From the NCBI GenBank assembly GCA_035533075.1, contig DATLUO010000215.1:1-64000 (forward strand): a stretch of DNA of 64,000 bases. Direction: 5' to 3'. This DNA comes from Pirellulales bacterium. Its GTDB lineage: Bacteria; Planctomycetota; Planctomycetia; Pirellulales; JAICIG01. The stretch's first letter is position 1; every line of letters begins with the position of its first letter. The notes beneath the pieces were generated by a model. It searched no databases. It was given only the letters and a program-made list of their open reading frames with translations, and had not been told where the DNA came from. Below are positions 18,332-26,906 of this stretch, piece by piece. The position numbers and the translations under genes were made by a program.

Positions 18332-19762
18332 CTAAACCCAGATGTCCGACGTGCAGTCCCCGGCCGGAAAGTGCATCTCATGAGCACGGGCAGGGCCGAG
18401 CGGCTCGCGGCCAAAGTCGACGAAAAAGCGGTCGTTGATCTTCAGCCCGCCACGGTCGGTGTCGCAATCGAGCTGCATCAGATAACTGCCGGTCTTGGCC
18501 ATCGACGGGTAAAATTGGTTGTCCCAGGAGCTGTAGAGCGAATTCGTCACATACAGCCGCTTGCCGTCGAGACTGAGCTGCAGCATCTGCGGGCCGCCGG
18601 CGACGGCATGCCCGTGAATCTGCGATGGCTTGCCGATCACGCCGCCCAGCGAGACTTGCCCGGTCAACTTGGGTCGCGCCGGGTCGCTCACGTCGTATTG
18701 CCGGATGTCGCCGTGCAGCCAATTCGAAAAGTAAAGGAAGCGATCGTCGAGCGACAGCACGAGATCGGTGATCAAGCCGGGGACCGGAAAAGGCCAGCCC
18801 TTGGTTTCGACCGGCTCGACCTGAAGCACCTTGTCGGCCAGCCAGGCGTCGCCCTGCTTGTACCAATGCCAGACGGTACTCGATAGCGCCGCCCCCACAA
18901 AGCCATGCGTGCTGTCGGGATCGTGGTGGAAGCGCACCTCCAAGGGAATCAGCCCCTCGCTGCCCAAGTCGATCGAGTGCATCAGCTTCCGCCGCCGCCA
19001 GTCCCAGAAGTGGATGCGGCTGCCGTACTTGCCCTGCTTCACATCGTCGAGCTTGAAACCAGCCTGGAACGTCTTGGGGGCTGCCCACTCGCTGGTGACC
19101 ATCACGTTCTGCCGCGGCTGATACCAGAAGTCGTAGTTGAACTTCATGGCCGCGCTCGGTTGTTCCCAACGGCCGGCGATGTCAAAATCCTGGTCGAGCA
19201 GCAAGAAACCGCCGGGGGCGTTGTGCTTGGCGTCGCCGAGCATCGAGATCATGATCTCGCCGGTCGGCAGGCAATGTACGGTGTGCGGCGCCGAGAGATT
19301 AACTTTCTCGGCAATCGCTTCCGGCTCGATCACTTTGTGCAGCTTGGGCGCCGTGCGCACCGCCACATCGACGATGTGGATTCGGCTGGAAAGCAAGCCG
19401 GGCAGCACCAGAAAACGGCGCGACTTTTCCGGATCGCCGTGGCAACTACTGCAAGCGTTCCAGCCAAAGTGGTGCAGCTCGTCGCCGACGTTCGGCATCG
19501 GCAGGCGATGGACGACCTGCGAGTAAGTCGGCGACTGGGGATCGACGTCGACCGTCGCCAGATAATCGGGCTGCTTGTCGTCGCTGCCCACGTATAGTGC
19601 GGCGATGAAAAGCGATTGTTCGCGCGGCGACGCTTGGGCCGCTGCCGGCGAGGCATAAGTCGTCGCGCCAGCCGCACCGCTTCGGGCCTTGCTCGACGCT
19701 GGTAGAAATGCTGGGCAAGCCAAGCCCGTCGCCGTCGCCAAAAAGTCTCTCCGCCGCATCAT
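18332..19762 (-). CDS. Tat-exported SBP56/methanethiol oxidase-family protein
   Basis: The product is a beta-propeller of the selenium-binding protein 56 family, whose bacterial member MtoX is a copper-dependent periplasmic methanethiol oxidase. Diagnostic segments are 'HHFGWNACSSCHGD', 'APHTVHCLPTGEIMISMLGD', 'PLEVRFHHDPDSTHGFVGAA', 'VLSLDDRFLYFSNWLHGDIR' and 'HEMHFPAGDCTSDIW'. The His/Cys residues in these are the family's metal ligands. A twin-arginine signal (MMRRRDFLATATGL) begins at ATG 19762, preceded by GGAG about 6 bases upstream; the longer frame to 19849 lacks such a signal. A metallophosphoesterase gene follows 30 bp downstream. The enzymatic activity here is inferred from the family. 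Confidence 0.88.
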   Translation of the reverse strand: MMRRRDFLATATGLACPAFLPASSKARSGAAGATTYASPAAAQASPREQSLFIAALYVGSDDKQPDYLATVDVDPQSPTYSQVVHRLPMPNVGDELHHFGWNACSSCHGDPEKSRRFLVLPGLLSSRIHIVDVAVRTAPKLHKVIEPEAIAEKVNLSAPHTVHCLPTGEIMISMLGDAKHNAPGGFLLLDQDFDIAGRWEQPSAAMKFNYDFWYQPRQNVMVTSEWAAPKTFQAGFKLDDVKQGKYGSRIHFWDWRRRKLMHSIDLGSEGLIPLEVRFHHDPDSTHGFVGAALSSTVWHWYKQGDAWLADKVLQVEPVETKGWPFPVPGLITDLVLSLDDRFLYFSNWLHGDIRQYDVSDPARPKLTGQVSLGGVIGKPSQIHGHAVAGGPQMLQLSLDGKRLYVTNSLYSSWDNQFYPSMAKTGSYLMQLDCDTDRGGLKINDRFFVDFGREPLGPARAHEMHFPAGDCTSDIWV

Positions 19763-19947
19763 AGAGTGCTCTCCGCCTGATCTCTGACTATTATCATTAC
19801 GCATGGGCCAATATAACGCCGACGGCCCCGCAGTGGCACGAGTGCTCACCAGGATGGCGACAATGACCGAGCTTCATCATCCGAGGACAGATCCGCTCTG
19901 AAAGTTCGCGTTTGTCATTCGCTGTCACCTCGGATAAACTGATTTGT

Positions 19948-20160
19948 ATGAACGCCGAACCGATTCAGGCCCTGTTGCGACGCCAGCCATTCGCCGCCTT
20001 TGAGGTTCACTTGGCAAACGGCGAGGTCTATCAGGTCCGTCACCCGGAAAACGCGGTGGTGCTTAAAAGCAACCTGTTTCTCTTCTATCCCGAAAAAGAC
20101 AGCTTTGTGATTGCGGCAATGGCTCAAGTGTCGAACGTGCAGCCGCTCCAGCCGGCGTAG
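19948..20160 (+). CDS. Small conserved-looking hypothetical protein
   Basis: A 70-residue protein beginning MNAEPIQALLRRQPFAAFEV. The pattern 'F..F.v.la.G..y.vrHPe.a.....lFlf.P' is one I associate with an uncharacterised small planctomycete family (DUF-like, beta-rich). The ATG at 19948 is preferred over 19912 because the family starts just before the 'EPI' segment. It is convergent with the toroid protein gene, 12 bases away. Function unknown. Confidence 0.55.
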   Translation: MNAEPIQALLRRQPFAAFEVHLANGEVYQVRHPENAVVLKSNLFLFYPEKDSFVIAAMAQVSNVQPLQPA

Positions 20161-20172
20161 TTCTTTCTGCCG

Positions 20173-21291
20173 TCAGTGGCCCAGTGCCAGCACCGCGAAG
20201 GCCGTTGCCGCGTCGGACATGAATTTGCCGGTGTGGCTGCTGGGATCGCGTTTCTTGAACACCGACGCGCAGGGCCACGCGCCGCTCGGCGACTGATGGG
20301 TCTTGAGCCATGCGAGGCCTCTGGCCACCCTAGCGTGGCTTTTGTCCACGCCGGCGGTCTGCGCGACGTGAAGGAGCAGGCCCGTGGCATAACCGTCGGA
20401 GGCGGTCGATTGCGGGGTGCCGTCGCTTCGCGCCCACGCGCCGAGCGAGGGCAAGCTCCAACCGCCGTCGTCGCGCTGACGGGCGAGCAAGCGTTCGATC
20501 ACTTCCCCCCGCTGGTCCGTCGTCAGAATCCCCGAGACGTTCGCTGCCGCCCATAAGCCCCAGGCCTGATTGTGCAAATCTTGCCTATCCAACTCCGAAC
20601 GCAAATAGTCGCGCAGCAACTCAAGCCCGGCATCGGCGTCTCGATCGGTCCCGGCGGTGTAATAACCCGGGGCCGTGCCGACCGCAATGGCGGCCAACGC
20701 CGCTCCAAAATACCTGGCGGGCACGATTCCCCAAGGCGGCTCGCCGAAGTCGAGCCAGTCCCACGTTCCCTTTTGTTCGCCCGTCCGCACCTGCGTGGCC
20801 CACAGGTTTGCGAACGCCCGTTTCGTGGCCTCGCTCGGCGACGTGCGGCCTTGATGGCGGCCGTCGAAGGCGAGCACGACCGCGTTGAACACCGCTTCGG
20901 TGCCCCGCGATTCTCGCTTCTTCTGATCGCTGCCGTCGTAGTACAGGCCGAACGCCTTGCTGTCGAGATCCGTCCAGTGCCCGACGCGCATGCCGATTTC
21001 GGCCAGCAGTTTTGCCTCCGGTTCTGCTGGCGGCGACGTGCCGGAGAGACCGCGCAGGACCGGTCGCGCCAGCGCGTAGGGCAGGAGCGTGTGGCAACTG
21101 ATGCACGTCGACCGCGTGGCTCCCGTGCCGCGGCCATCGAACGCGAACCAGGCTCTTGCCCGTTCGTCGAGATAGCTTGCCGCCGCCTGCGGGTTCCAGC
21201 CTGGCCCCTCACCGCGGGCAAAAGCCACCGGCCAGGCAACTAGAACGACGATCAGTGCAAACAGGCTTTGCTGTCGACGCGGGATGTCCAT
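20173..21291 (-). CDS. Exported terpene-cyclase-like toroid protein with heme-c motif
   Basis: This 372-residue protein has a signal peptide (LFALIVVLVAWPVAFA), then a C-I-S-C-H heme-c attachment motif near residue 63 ('STCISCHTLLPYAL'). The rest resembles the alpha/alpha toroid of squalene-hopene cyclase/prenyltransferase folds: 'RQRDDGGWSLPSLGAW', 'DGYATGLLLHVAQ' and 'GLAWLKTHQSPSGAWPC' are QW-like repeats. The catalytic D-x-D-D-T/A motif of true cyclases is not seen. I infer an exported c-type cytochrome-like protein rather than a triterpene cyclase. No operon partner is obvious; the neighbouring gene at 20160 is convergent. Confidence 0.75.
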   Translation of the reverse strand: MDIPRRQQSLFALIVVLVAWPVAFARGEGPGWNPQAAASYLDERARAWFAFDGRGTGATRSTCISCHTLLPYALARPVLRGLSGTSPPAEPEAKLLAEIGMRVGHWTDLDSKAFGLYYDGSDQKKRESRGTEAVFNAVVLAFDGRHQGRTSPSEATKRAFANLWATQVRTGEQKGTWDWLDFGEPPWGIVPARYFGAALAAIAVGTAPGYYTAGTDRDADAGLELLRDYLRSELDRQDLHNQAWGLWAAANVSGILTTDQRGEVIERLLARQRDDGGWSLPSLGAWARSDGTPQSTASDGYATGLLLHVAQTAGVDKSHARVARGLAWLKTHQSPSGAWPCASVFKKRDPSSHTGKFMSDAATAFAVLALGH

Positions 21292-21551
21292 AGCGATAGC
21301 CTATCGCCCCTTGCATGGAAAGGAAAGCAACAGGCCCTGTTGCTTCTCCATGTCGGGCCGTGTTTCGCAGAGCGCGAGGCTGTCGCGCGCGCGGCGAGCT
21401 CGCGCGATGCTCGCGCTCGTTCACGCGCACTCGCGCGCGAGACTCTTGCATCATGCCGACGCTTTGGCTAAAGTAACGCAAGTGATCGCTCGTTCGACTT
21501 CGTCTTCGATCGATCGCGCGGACCTCGAGGTCGACGGCTGTTGAGGTTTCC

Positions 21552-22832
21552 TTGTCGGAAGCCGACGCGGCGCTGGGAGTCGTTACCTCGAGGTTTTTTT
21601 CTGCGCCTCGATCTCGCGCCCCTCCCGTGATTCCCGACTACGAAGACTATCGTTGGCTCGTGGGCGACGCGGCCGGGCACGCGCTGGCGACGCTCGCCTC
21701 GTGTTCCGGCGAGCTGCTGCAAGAGGCTTCGCGACTTCGCCGCGAGCATTCGACGGCCCGCGTCCACCTGTTGCTCGAACAGGTCGAGCTGCGGCGCCGC
21801 GGCCGAGGCAAGTTTGCCGACGCGGACCGCATGTTCTTCACGGCCCTCGGTCTGGAGCAGGCCACCGACCAAGGGACCGCGGCCTATAAGGCCCTGCGGT
21901 TCCGCCGTTGCGAGACCGGTCCTGTCTGGGATCTTTGCTGCGGCATCGGCGGAGATTTGACGGCACTTGCCCGCGGCGGCGAGGTCGTCGGTGTGGAGCG
22001 CGACCGCGTCAAGGCATTGCTGGCCCGCGCGAATTGCCAAGTGTTGACGGACCGCGTGGCAGCGCAGATTTTGGTGGCAGACGCCGAACACCTTCCCGCC
22101 GCGCCGGCGCTGTGGCACATCGATCCCGATCGACGCTCTGCCGGACGCCGCACCACGCGCGTCGAGCGGTGTCAGCCGGATGTCGATGCTCTCGATTGGC
22201 TGCGTCGTTCGTCTACGACGGGCGCCATCAAGCTGGCGCCGGCGAGCCGGGTGCCGGATGATTGGCGCCGGCAGGCCGAGCTGGAATGGCTCAGCCGCGA
22301 TGGAGAGTGCAAGCAGCTTGTGGCCTGGTTCGGCGAGTTGGCGTCGGCGTCGGGGATGCGACGGGCGACGCTCATTCTCGACCGCGGGCTGCCGCCCACG
22401 ATTCGTACGTTCGTCGGCCGGCCCGATTGCTCGCCGCCGGTGGCGACGGACTTCGGCCGTTACCTGGCCGAGCCTGATGCCGCCGTGCTGGCCGCCGGCC
22501 TGACGGGAACGCTCGCCGCCGAACACGGATTGTCGGCCGTTGCCGCCGGCGCGGCCTATTTGACCGGCGACCGTGCGGTCTACGATCCGGCACTCGACTG
22601 GTTCGAAATCTGCGAGGCATTGCCATTCGATATCAAGCACGTCAAGGCGGCTTTGCGCCGGCGGCAGATCGGCCGGCTGGAGATCAAAAAACGGGGCGTC
22701 GAGGTTGTTCCCGAACAGCTTCATCGCCAGCTTCGCGTGCCCGGCGACGAAAGCGCGACGCTCTTTCTGGTTCGTCGCGGCGAAAAAGTCTCGGCCGTCT
22801 TGACACGCCGGATGACTCTCGCGGCCGAGTAG
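21552..22832 (+). CDS. Class I SAM-dependent methyltransferase with THUMP-like C-terminal domain
   Basis: The 426-residue protein contains a Rossmann methyltransferase motif I, 'VWDLCCGIGGDLTALA', at about residue 126, followed by 'VVGVERDRVKALLARAN' and an 'HIDPDRR' motif IV-like segment. The last 80 residues ('ALPFDIKHVKAALRRRQIGR', 'LEIKKRGVEV', 'ATLFLVRRGEK') match the THUMP-like domain found at the C-terminus of these enzymes. The family is presumed to modify RNA, by inference from the domain. Start: TTG 21552 with GAGG five bases upstream; no better ATG exists before the conserved region. Confidence 0.85.
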   Translation: MSEADAALGVVTSRFFSAPRSRAPPVIPDYEDYRWLVGDAAGHALATLASCSGELLQEASRLRREHSTARVHLLLEQVELRRRGRGKFADADRMFFTALGLEQATDQGTAAYKALRFRRCETGPVWDLCCGIGGDLTALARGGEVVGVERDRVKALLARANCQVLTDRVAAQILVADAEHLPAAPALWHIDPDRRSAGRRTTRVERCQPDVDALDWLRRSSTTGAIKLAPASRVPDDWRRQAELEWLSRDGECKQLVAWFGELASASGMRRATLILDRGLPPTIRTFVGRPDCSPPVATDFGRYLAEPDAAVLAAGLTGTLAAEHGLSAVAAGAAYLTGDRAVYDPALDWFEICEALPFDIKHVKAALRRRQIGRLEIKKRGVEVVPEQLHRQLRVPGDESATLFLVRRGEKVSAVLTRRMTLAAE

Positions 22833-22843
22833 CGCTTGCGACG

Positions 22844-23090
22844 TCATGTGGCGTCCCATTCCGCTTGGCTGACACCCTTTTGGTCCTTTCCGGCGGATTT
22901 TCGCAAGCGTGCCTTCCAAGCGGGCACGTGCCGCCGCCTTCTCTTCGGCGGTTGGTTGGCGTTCGGCGGGCGCTATCGACCAATGCACGACTTGGTCGTT
23001 GCGAAGCCGCTACCCGATCACCGATTCCAACACGCGACGCTGCTCGTCGGACAGATCGGCCACATTGCTCGATTGGTTGATAACCATCAT
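22844..23090 (-). pseudogene. Decayed small antitoxin-like gene (nonsense plus frameshift)
   Basis: From ATG 23090 the frame reads 26 residues including 'VADLSDEQRRVLESVIG', hits TAG at 23012-23010, and then continues in the same frame as 'RLRNDQVVHWSIAPAE' and 'EEKAAARARLEGTLAKIRRK'. At about 22890 the sense moves to another frame ('KDQKGVSQAEWDAT') that ends at TGA 22846-22844. The TAG is consistent with a CAG-to-TAG change in 'IGQRLR'. The intact form would be a roughly 80-residue helical protein like the small antitoxin-type proteins common in planctomycetes. A TATACT box sits three bases before the ATG. Confidence 0.65.
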
Positions 23091-23209
23091 TAAAGTATAC
23101 CACGGTCCGCGAGATTTATTCGCCAGCGCGGCATTTGTCGGCCGTTCGGGACGTGTGTGGGGGAAGCTTCGTCACGGTCCCAGTCGCAGAACTCGTGAGA
23201 GATCTGGGC

Positions 23210-24673
23210 CTAGTCTTGCTTGCCAACCAGCTCGGGTTCTTTCTTCGAACCGAAGCCGACATTCGGCTCGGCAGAGAAACGCGCTTCATCACCGCTGAAC
23301 TTCAGGACGACCGTCACGACAAACGGCGTTTCATAGAAGCAGATTTTCGCCGTGTAGGTGCCGTCTTCGGTCCAGGCGCCGCTGGCCGCCATCGGTCGCT
23401 CAGGAAACGAAGCCCAGGCCAAACGCCCTTTCCGCCACGCTCCGCGACCGCAAACGAGCCGTCGTTCCGCGCCGTCGATGCGCATGACAAGCGTCGTGAC
23501 GCCGTCCTGCGCGTCGTTCGCGAGCGTGATCGACTCCAGCTTGCGATCGTTCGCCGCGAAGACGTACTTCTTGCCCGACACTTGCGCCGCAGAACCCGCG
23601 TCTTGCGGCACGCGCAGCGATAAATGCTTCAGCGTGTCGCTCAGCTTGTTGGCGCCGGCTTCGTCAGGCGGCAACGGAGACGGATTGAAGGCCGGCAGGA
23701 GCTTGTCCCAGATCAGATTCAGCACCGACTGCATATCCTTCACGCCGCTGGTGATCGCGATCACGGCATCTTGTTCGGGCAGCACGATGCAGTATTGCCC
23801 GAAGGCCCCGTCGCCACGGTAAGCTCCGTGGCGAGATCGCCAGAACTGATAGCCGTAGCCTTGGTCCCAGTCGCTGGCGGGATTGCTGCCGTTGGAAGTT
23901 TGCCGGGCGGTCGCGGCCTCGACCCACGCCGCGGGCACAAGCTGCTTGCCTTGCCATTGACCCTTCTGCAACAAGAGTTGGCCGAAGTGGGCGATGTCTT
24001 CGGTGCGGATGCTCAAGCCGTAACCGCCGGCGCTGATGCCTTGCGGGCTGGCTTCCCAAGTCGGGTGTTCGATCCCCAGCGGCTCGAAGAGGCGCGGCCG
24101 CAGGTAATCGAGCAGCGTCATGCCCGTGGCCTTCTGCACGATCGCCGACAGCATATACGTGGCCGACGTGTTGTAGTGGAAGTGCGTGCCCGGCTTGAAG
24201 GGCACGGCGTGGGCCAGGAAGGCCTTCGTCCAAGGCTGGTCCTGTGGTCGCGGCGGCTCCGTTTGCTGCCCGGTCGACATGCGGAGCAAATCGCTGACCC
24301 GCATGGCCTTGAGGTTGGCGCTCGGCTCCGGCGGGGCGTCGTCCGGAAAAAACTTCAGCACTTCATCGTCAAGGTTCAACTTGCCCTCGGCGATGGCCAG
24401 GCCCACGGCCGTGGCCGTGAAGCTTTTGCTGAGCGAATAGAGCGAGTGCCCAGCGGCGGCCTCGTAGGGCGACCACCATCCCTCGGCGACGACCTGCCCG
24501 TGACGCACCAGCATGAAGCTGTGCAGCGAGTCGATGTTTTTGTCGGCCGCCGCGACGAACGCCAGGAGGGCCGCGGACGACACGCCTTGCGCTTCCGGGG
24601 TGCTGCGCGGCAAGTCGGCCGCCATACACAGAGAGCTGTTCAAGGCGAAGCAAGCGAGCATCACGTTTTTCAT
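23210..24673 (-). CDS. Exported serine beta-lactamase-family hydrolase (class C/EstB type)
   Basis: The 487-residue product has a signal peptide (MKNVMLACFALNSSLCMA) and a penicillin-binding-protein-like serine hydrolase domain. The S-x-x-K motif is S80-L-S-K83 and the Y-x-N motif occurs in 'FHYNTSATYMLS'. 'ISAGGYGLSIRTEDIAHFGQ' is typical of the beta-lactamase/esterase/D-aminopeptidase group. A C-terminal beta-rich domain of about 120 residues follows, common in the group. The substrate cannot be assigned, and an esterase is as likely as a beta-lactamase. Confidence 0.87.
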   Translation of the reverse strand: MKNVMLACFALNSSLCMAADLPRSTPEAQGVSSAALLAFVAAADKNIDSLHSFMLVRHGQVVAEGWWSPYEAAAGHSLYSLSKSFTATAVGLAIAEGKLNLDDEVLKFFPDDAPPEPSANLKAMRVSDLLRMSTGQQTEPPRPQDQPWTKAFLAHAVPFKPGTHFHYNTSATYMLSAIVQKATGMTLLDYLRPRLFEPLGIEHPTWEASPQGISAGGYGLSIRTEDIAHFGQLLLQKGQWQGKQLVPAAWVEAATARQTSNGSNPASDWDQGYGYQFWRSRHGAYRGDGAFGQYCIVLPEQDAVIAITSGVKDMQSVLNLIWDKLLPAFNPSPLPPDEAGANKLSDTLKHLSLRVPQDAGSAAQVSGKKYVFAANDRKLESITLANDAQDGVTTLVMRIDGAERRLVCGRGAWRKGRLAWASFPERPMAASGAWTEDGTYTAKICFYETPFVVTVVLKFSGDEARFSAEPNVGFGSKKEPELVGKQD

Positions 24674-25099
24674 GGTCGATTCAAGGAGAAAGCGAGGTAG
24701 ACTGTCGAAGTGATTTCCGCCTATTCCAGGTTAGCCGCGGCGTGCCAGGCAAACAAGGACCGAGGGCGAGCTCGCTTGCGCCACCTTGCCTGCCGACAGC
24801 AAGCGAGAAGCGTAAGCGAGGAGATTAGCCATACCTGCCGCGCTTATGGTTCGGGTTCGTGTACGCCCCTGAAACAATGGGTAGTGACTCCATTTCAGCC
24901 GGTATCAAATCTAATCCGTGATTTTTAGTCGGGTTCGTGGTGATGCCTGGAAAGCGGGCAATTATTCTCCGACCGCAGGCGGGTCGATATTGCTGCGGTT
25001 CGGCTCTCTCCGGGACTGTGTTCGCCATGATCGCTGCGGTCTTTCGGTATTTCGTCAAAGAGGCGAATGGGTCGCGGCGAAGCTTGGCCTTGTGGAATT
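24674..25099. other. Intergenic region without a recognised gene
   Basis: It holds a copy of a dispersed word (24795-24825, 'aagcgagaagcgtaagcgag') related to the core of the MITE at 48.7 kb. On the minus strand there is a frame (24825-25139) that could be the continuation of the 25100-25174 microprotein after a frameshift. No other start or motif was convincing. Confidence 0.35.
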
Positions 25100-25174
25100 C
25101 TATCCCACCAAGAACGCCGCCGCCACGACCATCAACCACAGCAGCGTCTTCAAGCTGAACTGGGGGCGGCGCAT
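25100..25174 (-). CDS. FSLK-type membrane microprotein 1 (or frameshifted N-terminus of a longer protein)
   Basis: From ATG 25174 the product is 24 residues, opening MRRPQFSLKTLLWLMVV and ending in a hydrophobic stretch before TAG at 25102-25100. 'FSLKTLLWLM' is a recurrent N-terminal motif of planctomycete membrane proteins. If one base is removed in the GCGGCGGCG run, the frame continues as 'LGGIEFHKAKLRRD', which is how longer relatives read. It may therefore be either a microprotein or a frameshifted gene. A similar microprotein gene lies 88 bp upstream; both start codons follow a CCCCC tract. Confidence 0.45.
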   Translation of the reverse strand: MRRPQFSLKTLLWLMVVAAAFLVG

Positions 25175-25262
25175 GGGGGCTATCTCTTCAGGTCGCTAGC
25201 TTGCCGTTCCCTGAGAACTACCGGACGGCTGCCATGAGTGACATGGACGGCCACCGCGCAGA

Positions 25263-25349
25263 TCACATAAAAAGCCCCGACGCGACCACGAAAAATACTG
25301 CAAGGTGAGCCACTATCTTTCGCAAGCTGAACTGAAAACGGCGGGACAT
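25263..25349 (-). CDS. FSLR-type membrane microprotein 2
   Basis: A 28-residue product from ATG 25349 (MSRRFQFSLRKIVAHLAVFF then a hydrophobic end) to TGA 25265-25263. It shares with microprotein 1 the pattern M-R/S-R-x-QFSL-R/K, a basic turn and a hydrophobic helix. The two genes also share the upstream sequence 'tacccccATG' / 'agcccccATG' and the 'cagttcagcttg' core. They look like a diverged tandem duplication. Single-pass inner-membrane location is inferred. Confidence 0.45.
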   Translation of the reverse strand: MSRRFQFSLRKIVAHLAVFFVVASGLFM

Positions 25350-25566
25350 GGGGGTAGTTTAACGCGCGGCGACGGCGGCTGCATGGCGTGCTTGGATGAC
25401 ACAACTGGAGCGCGCGGCGACCAAAGCCGGACGCGGGCCAACATTTTTTCAACGTGCAAAATGCTTGCCTAGTAGGTCGCCGCCAGCTATGGTTGAATTA
25501 TGAGTCGTTTGGAGCTAACTGCCGTCACTGCAAAAACTTGCGTGAATTGGCCTTGAACAGAGGTCG

Positions 25567-25605
25567 CTTTTTTGATATAAGCAAGTCTTGCTCATATCAA
25601 AAAAG
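25567..25605. other. 39-bp palindrome in the AT-rich accessory region
   Basis: Left arm 25567-25585 (CTTTTTTGATATAAGCAAG) and right arm 25587-25605 are reverse complements with one mismatch and one central base. T residues are on the 5' side and A residues on the 3' side within the stem itself. It therefore lacks the stem-then-T-run order of a terminator on either strand. It is 190 bp before a three-gene cassette and could be an operator, a recombination site or a mobile-element end. Nothing else was recognised in 25350-25795. Confidence 0.6.
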
Positions 25606-25795
25606 TTCCCTTCAAGGCATTGCAATCGCTCCGAACCCTGGTTATCGTCGGGGTTCTTAAATGTCGATAGGAACGAGTACCGACCGATGTAGGGCGGCCG
25701 GTGGCTCGGCAGGATGCCAGCCATTGACAGACGAAATATGCAGCCGGCCGCGCCGCTATGGTCGCGGCCTTTGTTTTGCGCAGACCGAGAGCAGC

Positions 25796-26575
25796 ATGAT
25801 TGACCCTGAACACGAGCCAACGCACAGGCCGCGGGAGGGTGCGGCGATCGCAACGATTGGATTTGGCATTCGGGTCACGTTTTACCCAGAGTTGAGGCTA
25901 GAGAGAAAAAGAGGTCATGAGTTTGCGGCTGTCTTATCAGAATTCCTGAGCATCGACAGCGACGAGATACAGAGCCATCGTTGGTCATTTGTTGCTCCGC
26001 TTGCTGGAGCCAACGAAAGCCGAATGAACATCGTCGTTAACCCGAACTCAGCCCACATTGACTTCAGGTCGCCACATCAGGAGACGGCCGAACTAAAATT
26101 CACGAATGTTCTAGAGGCCCTGGGCAAACACTTTGAGCCTAAAATCATTTTGCAATCCTCCGCGATTGTTCGCGGCACCCTGGACATCGACGGTGATTCT
26201 CGGCAATTTGTTGCGGCTCATCTGATGAACATGCCAGAGAGCAGGCATGAAAAACTTGGGCGACCATTGCACTTGCTTGGCATTCGGGTGCTTTGTCCTC
26301 CATTTAAGCGGGTTGATCCGGCGACGAACCAGGAATCTGCGGTCGAGTGGTCAGTGAACCTAAGAGTCGAGTCACTTATCGAGGATGTGCGGAAGTTATT
26401 CATCGAAGCGGACGCAGATTGGTTCGACGTGAGCCAATGGGACAGCGACGTAGTAGAAAAGAAAATCGTAACTCAGCATTTGGACGACGTAAAGAAGTAT
26501 CTAGATTCTTCGGTTTTGTCTTTTTTGGTGGGAAACGGCCACGACATTTCGCCAGACGGCGGAGGTAACTTATGA
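25796..26575 (+). CDS. Unrecognised protein, first gene of a three-gene cassette
   Basis: The 259-residue product starts at ATG 25796 (MIDPEHEPTHRP); a longer frame to 25661 runs into upstream palindrome-flank sequence. I do not recognise the family. Visible features are beta-rich segments ('IGFGIRVTFYPELRLERKRG', 'ESRMNIVVNPNSAHIDF'), repeated short acidic/aromatic patches and a helical C-terminus. The layout loosely recalls proteins of the TIGR04255 type, which often sit in defence or mobile regions; this is a weak inference. Base composition is clearly more AT-rich than the surrounding genes, suggesting transfer. Its TGA stop overlaps the next ATG (ATGA). Confidence 0.6.
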   Translation: MIDPEHEPTHRPREGAAIATIGFGIRVTFYPELRLERKRGHEFAAVLSEFLSIDSDEIQSHRWSFVAPLAGANESRMNIVVNPNSAHIDFRSPHQETAELKFTNVLEALGKHFEPKIILQSSAIVRGTLDIDGDSRQFVAAHLMNMPESRHEKLGRPLHLLGIRVLCPPFKRVDPATNQESAVEWSVNLRVESLIEDVRKLFIEADADWFDVSQWDSDVVEKKIVTQHLDDVKKYLDSSVLSFLVGNGHDISPDGGGNL

Positions 26576-26895
26576 GCACTGGTTTTCGTTGGGCGCGATT
26601 TGCGGAAAACGTCAAGGGGGGCTTTACAGTCGATTGGCGTCCAGATGTTTTTCGCGGTGTCGTTTGGCCGTCGGAAAACGATCAAGCGTGGCCATTTGAC
26701 TCGCCTTTTGAGGAATACCTGCGCTATGAATCCGCCAGCAGTGGCGAGTCAGTCGAACGCCTTCGGGAGAGAGAAGGAAATGCGCAGAAGGAGGTGGGTC
26801 GTCTGGCCCCTTCGCAAGATAAACTACGGATTCTTGCGGAGCGCAGCACCCCACCCGCAAAATATCTCGAAGGCGATGAGTCCTCTCCATTTTAA
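26572..26895 (+). CDS. Unrecognised 107-residue protein, second gene of the cassette
   Basis: Starts at ATG 26572 inside an ATGA overlap with the preceding gene, which argues for real translation and coupling. The product is hydrophilic and Trp/Phe-rich at the N-terminus ('GFRWARFAENVKGGFTVDW'), with an acidic-basic helix (SGESVERLREREGNAQKE) and an 'AERSTPPAKYLEGDE' tail. Its size and position just before a PemK-like gene suggest an antitoxin-like partner, which is inference only. Base composition is AT-rich like gene 1. Confidence 0.55.
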   Translation: MSTGFRWARFAENVKGGFTVDWRPDVFRGVVWPSENDQAWPFDSPFEEYLRYESASSGESVERLREREGNAQKEVGRLAPSQDKLRILAERSTPPAKYLEGDESSPF

Positions 26896-26906
26896 TCGGC
26901 TCCGAA

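Noticed and set aside
21468-22988. 506-codon minus-strand frame
   Set aside because: Most is antisense to the methyltransferase; only its first ~50 codons are real, as part of the decayed small gene.
24825-25139. 104-codon minus-strand frame as an independent gene
   Set aside because: No start signal; the only sensible part is a possible frameshifted extension of microprotein 1.
25567-25605. Palindrome as an intrinsic terminator
   Set aside because: T and A runs are inside the stem on the wrong sides; no GC-rich stem followed by T residues.
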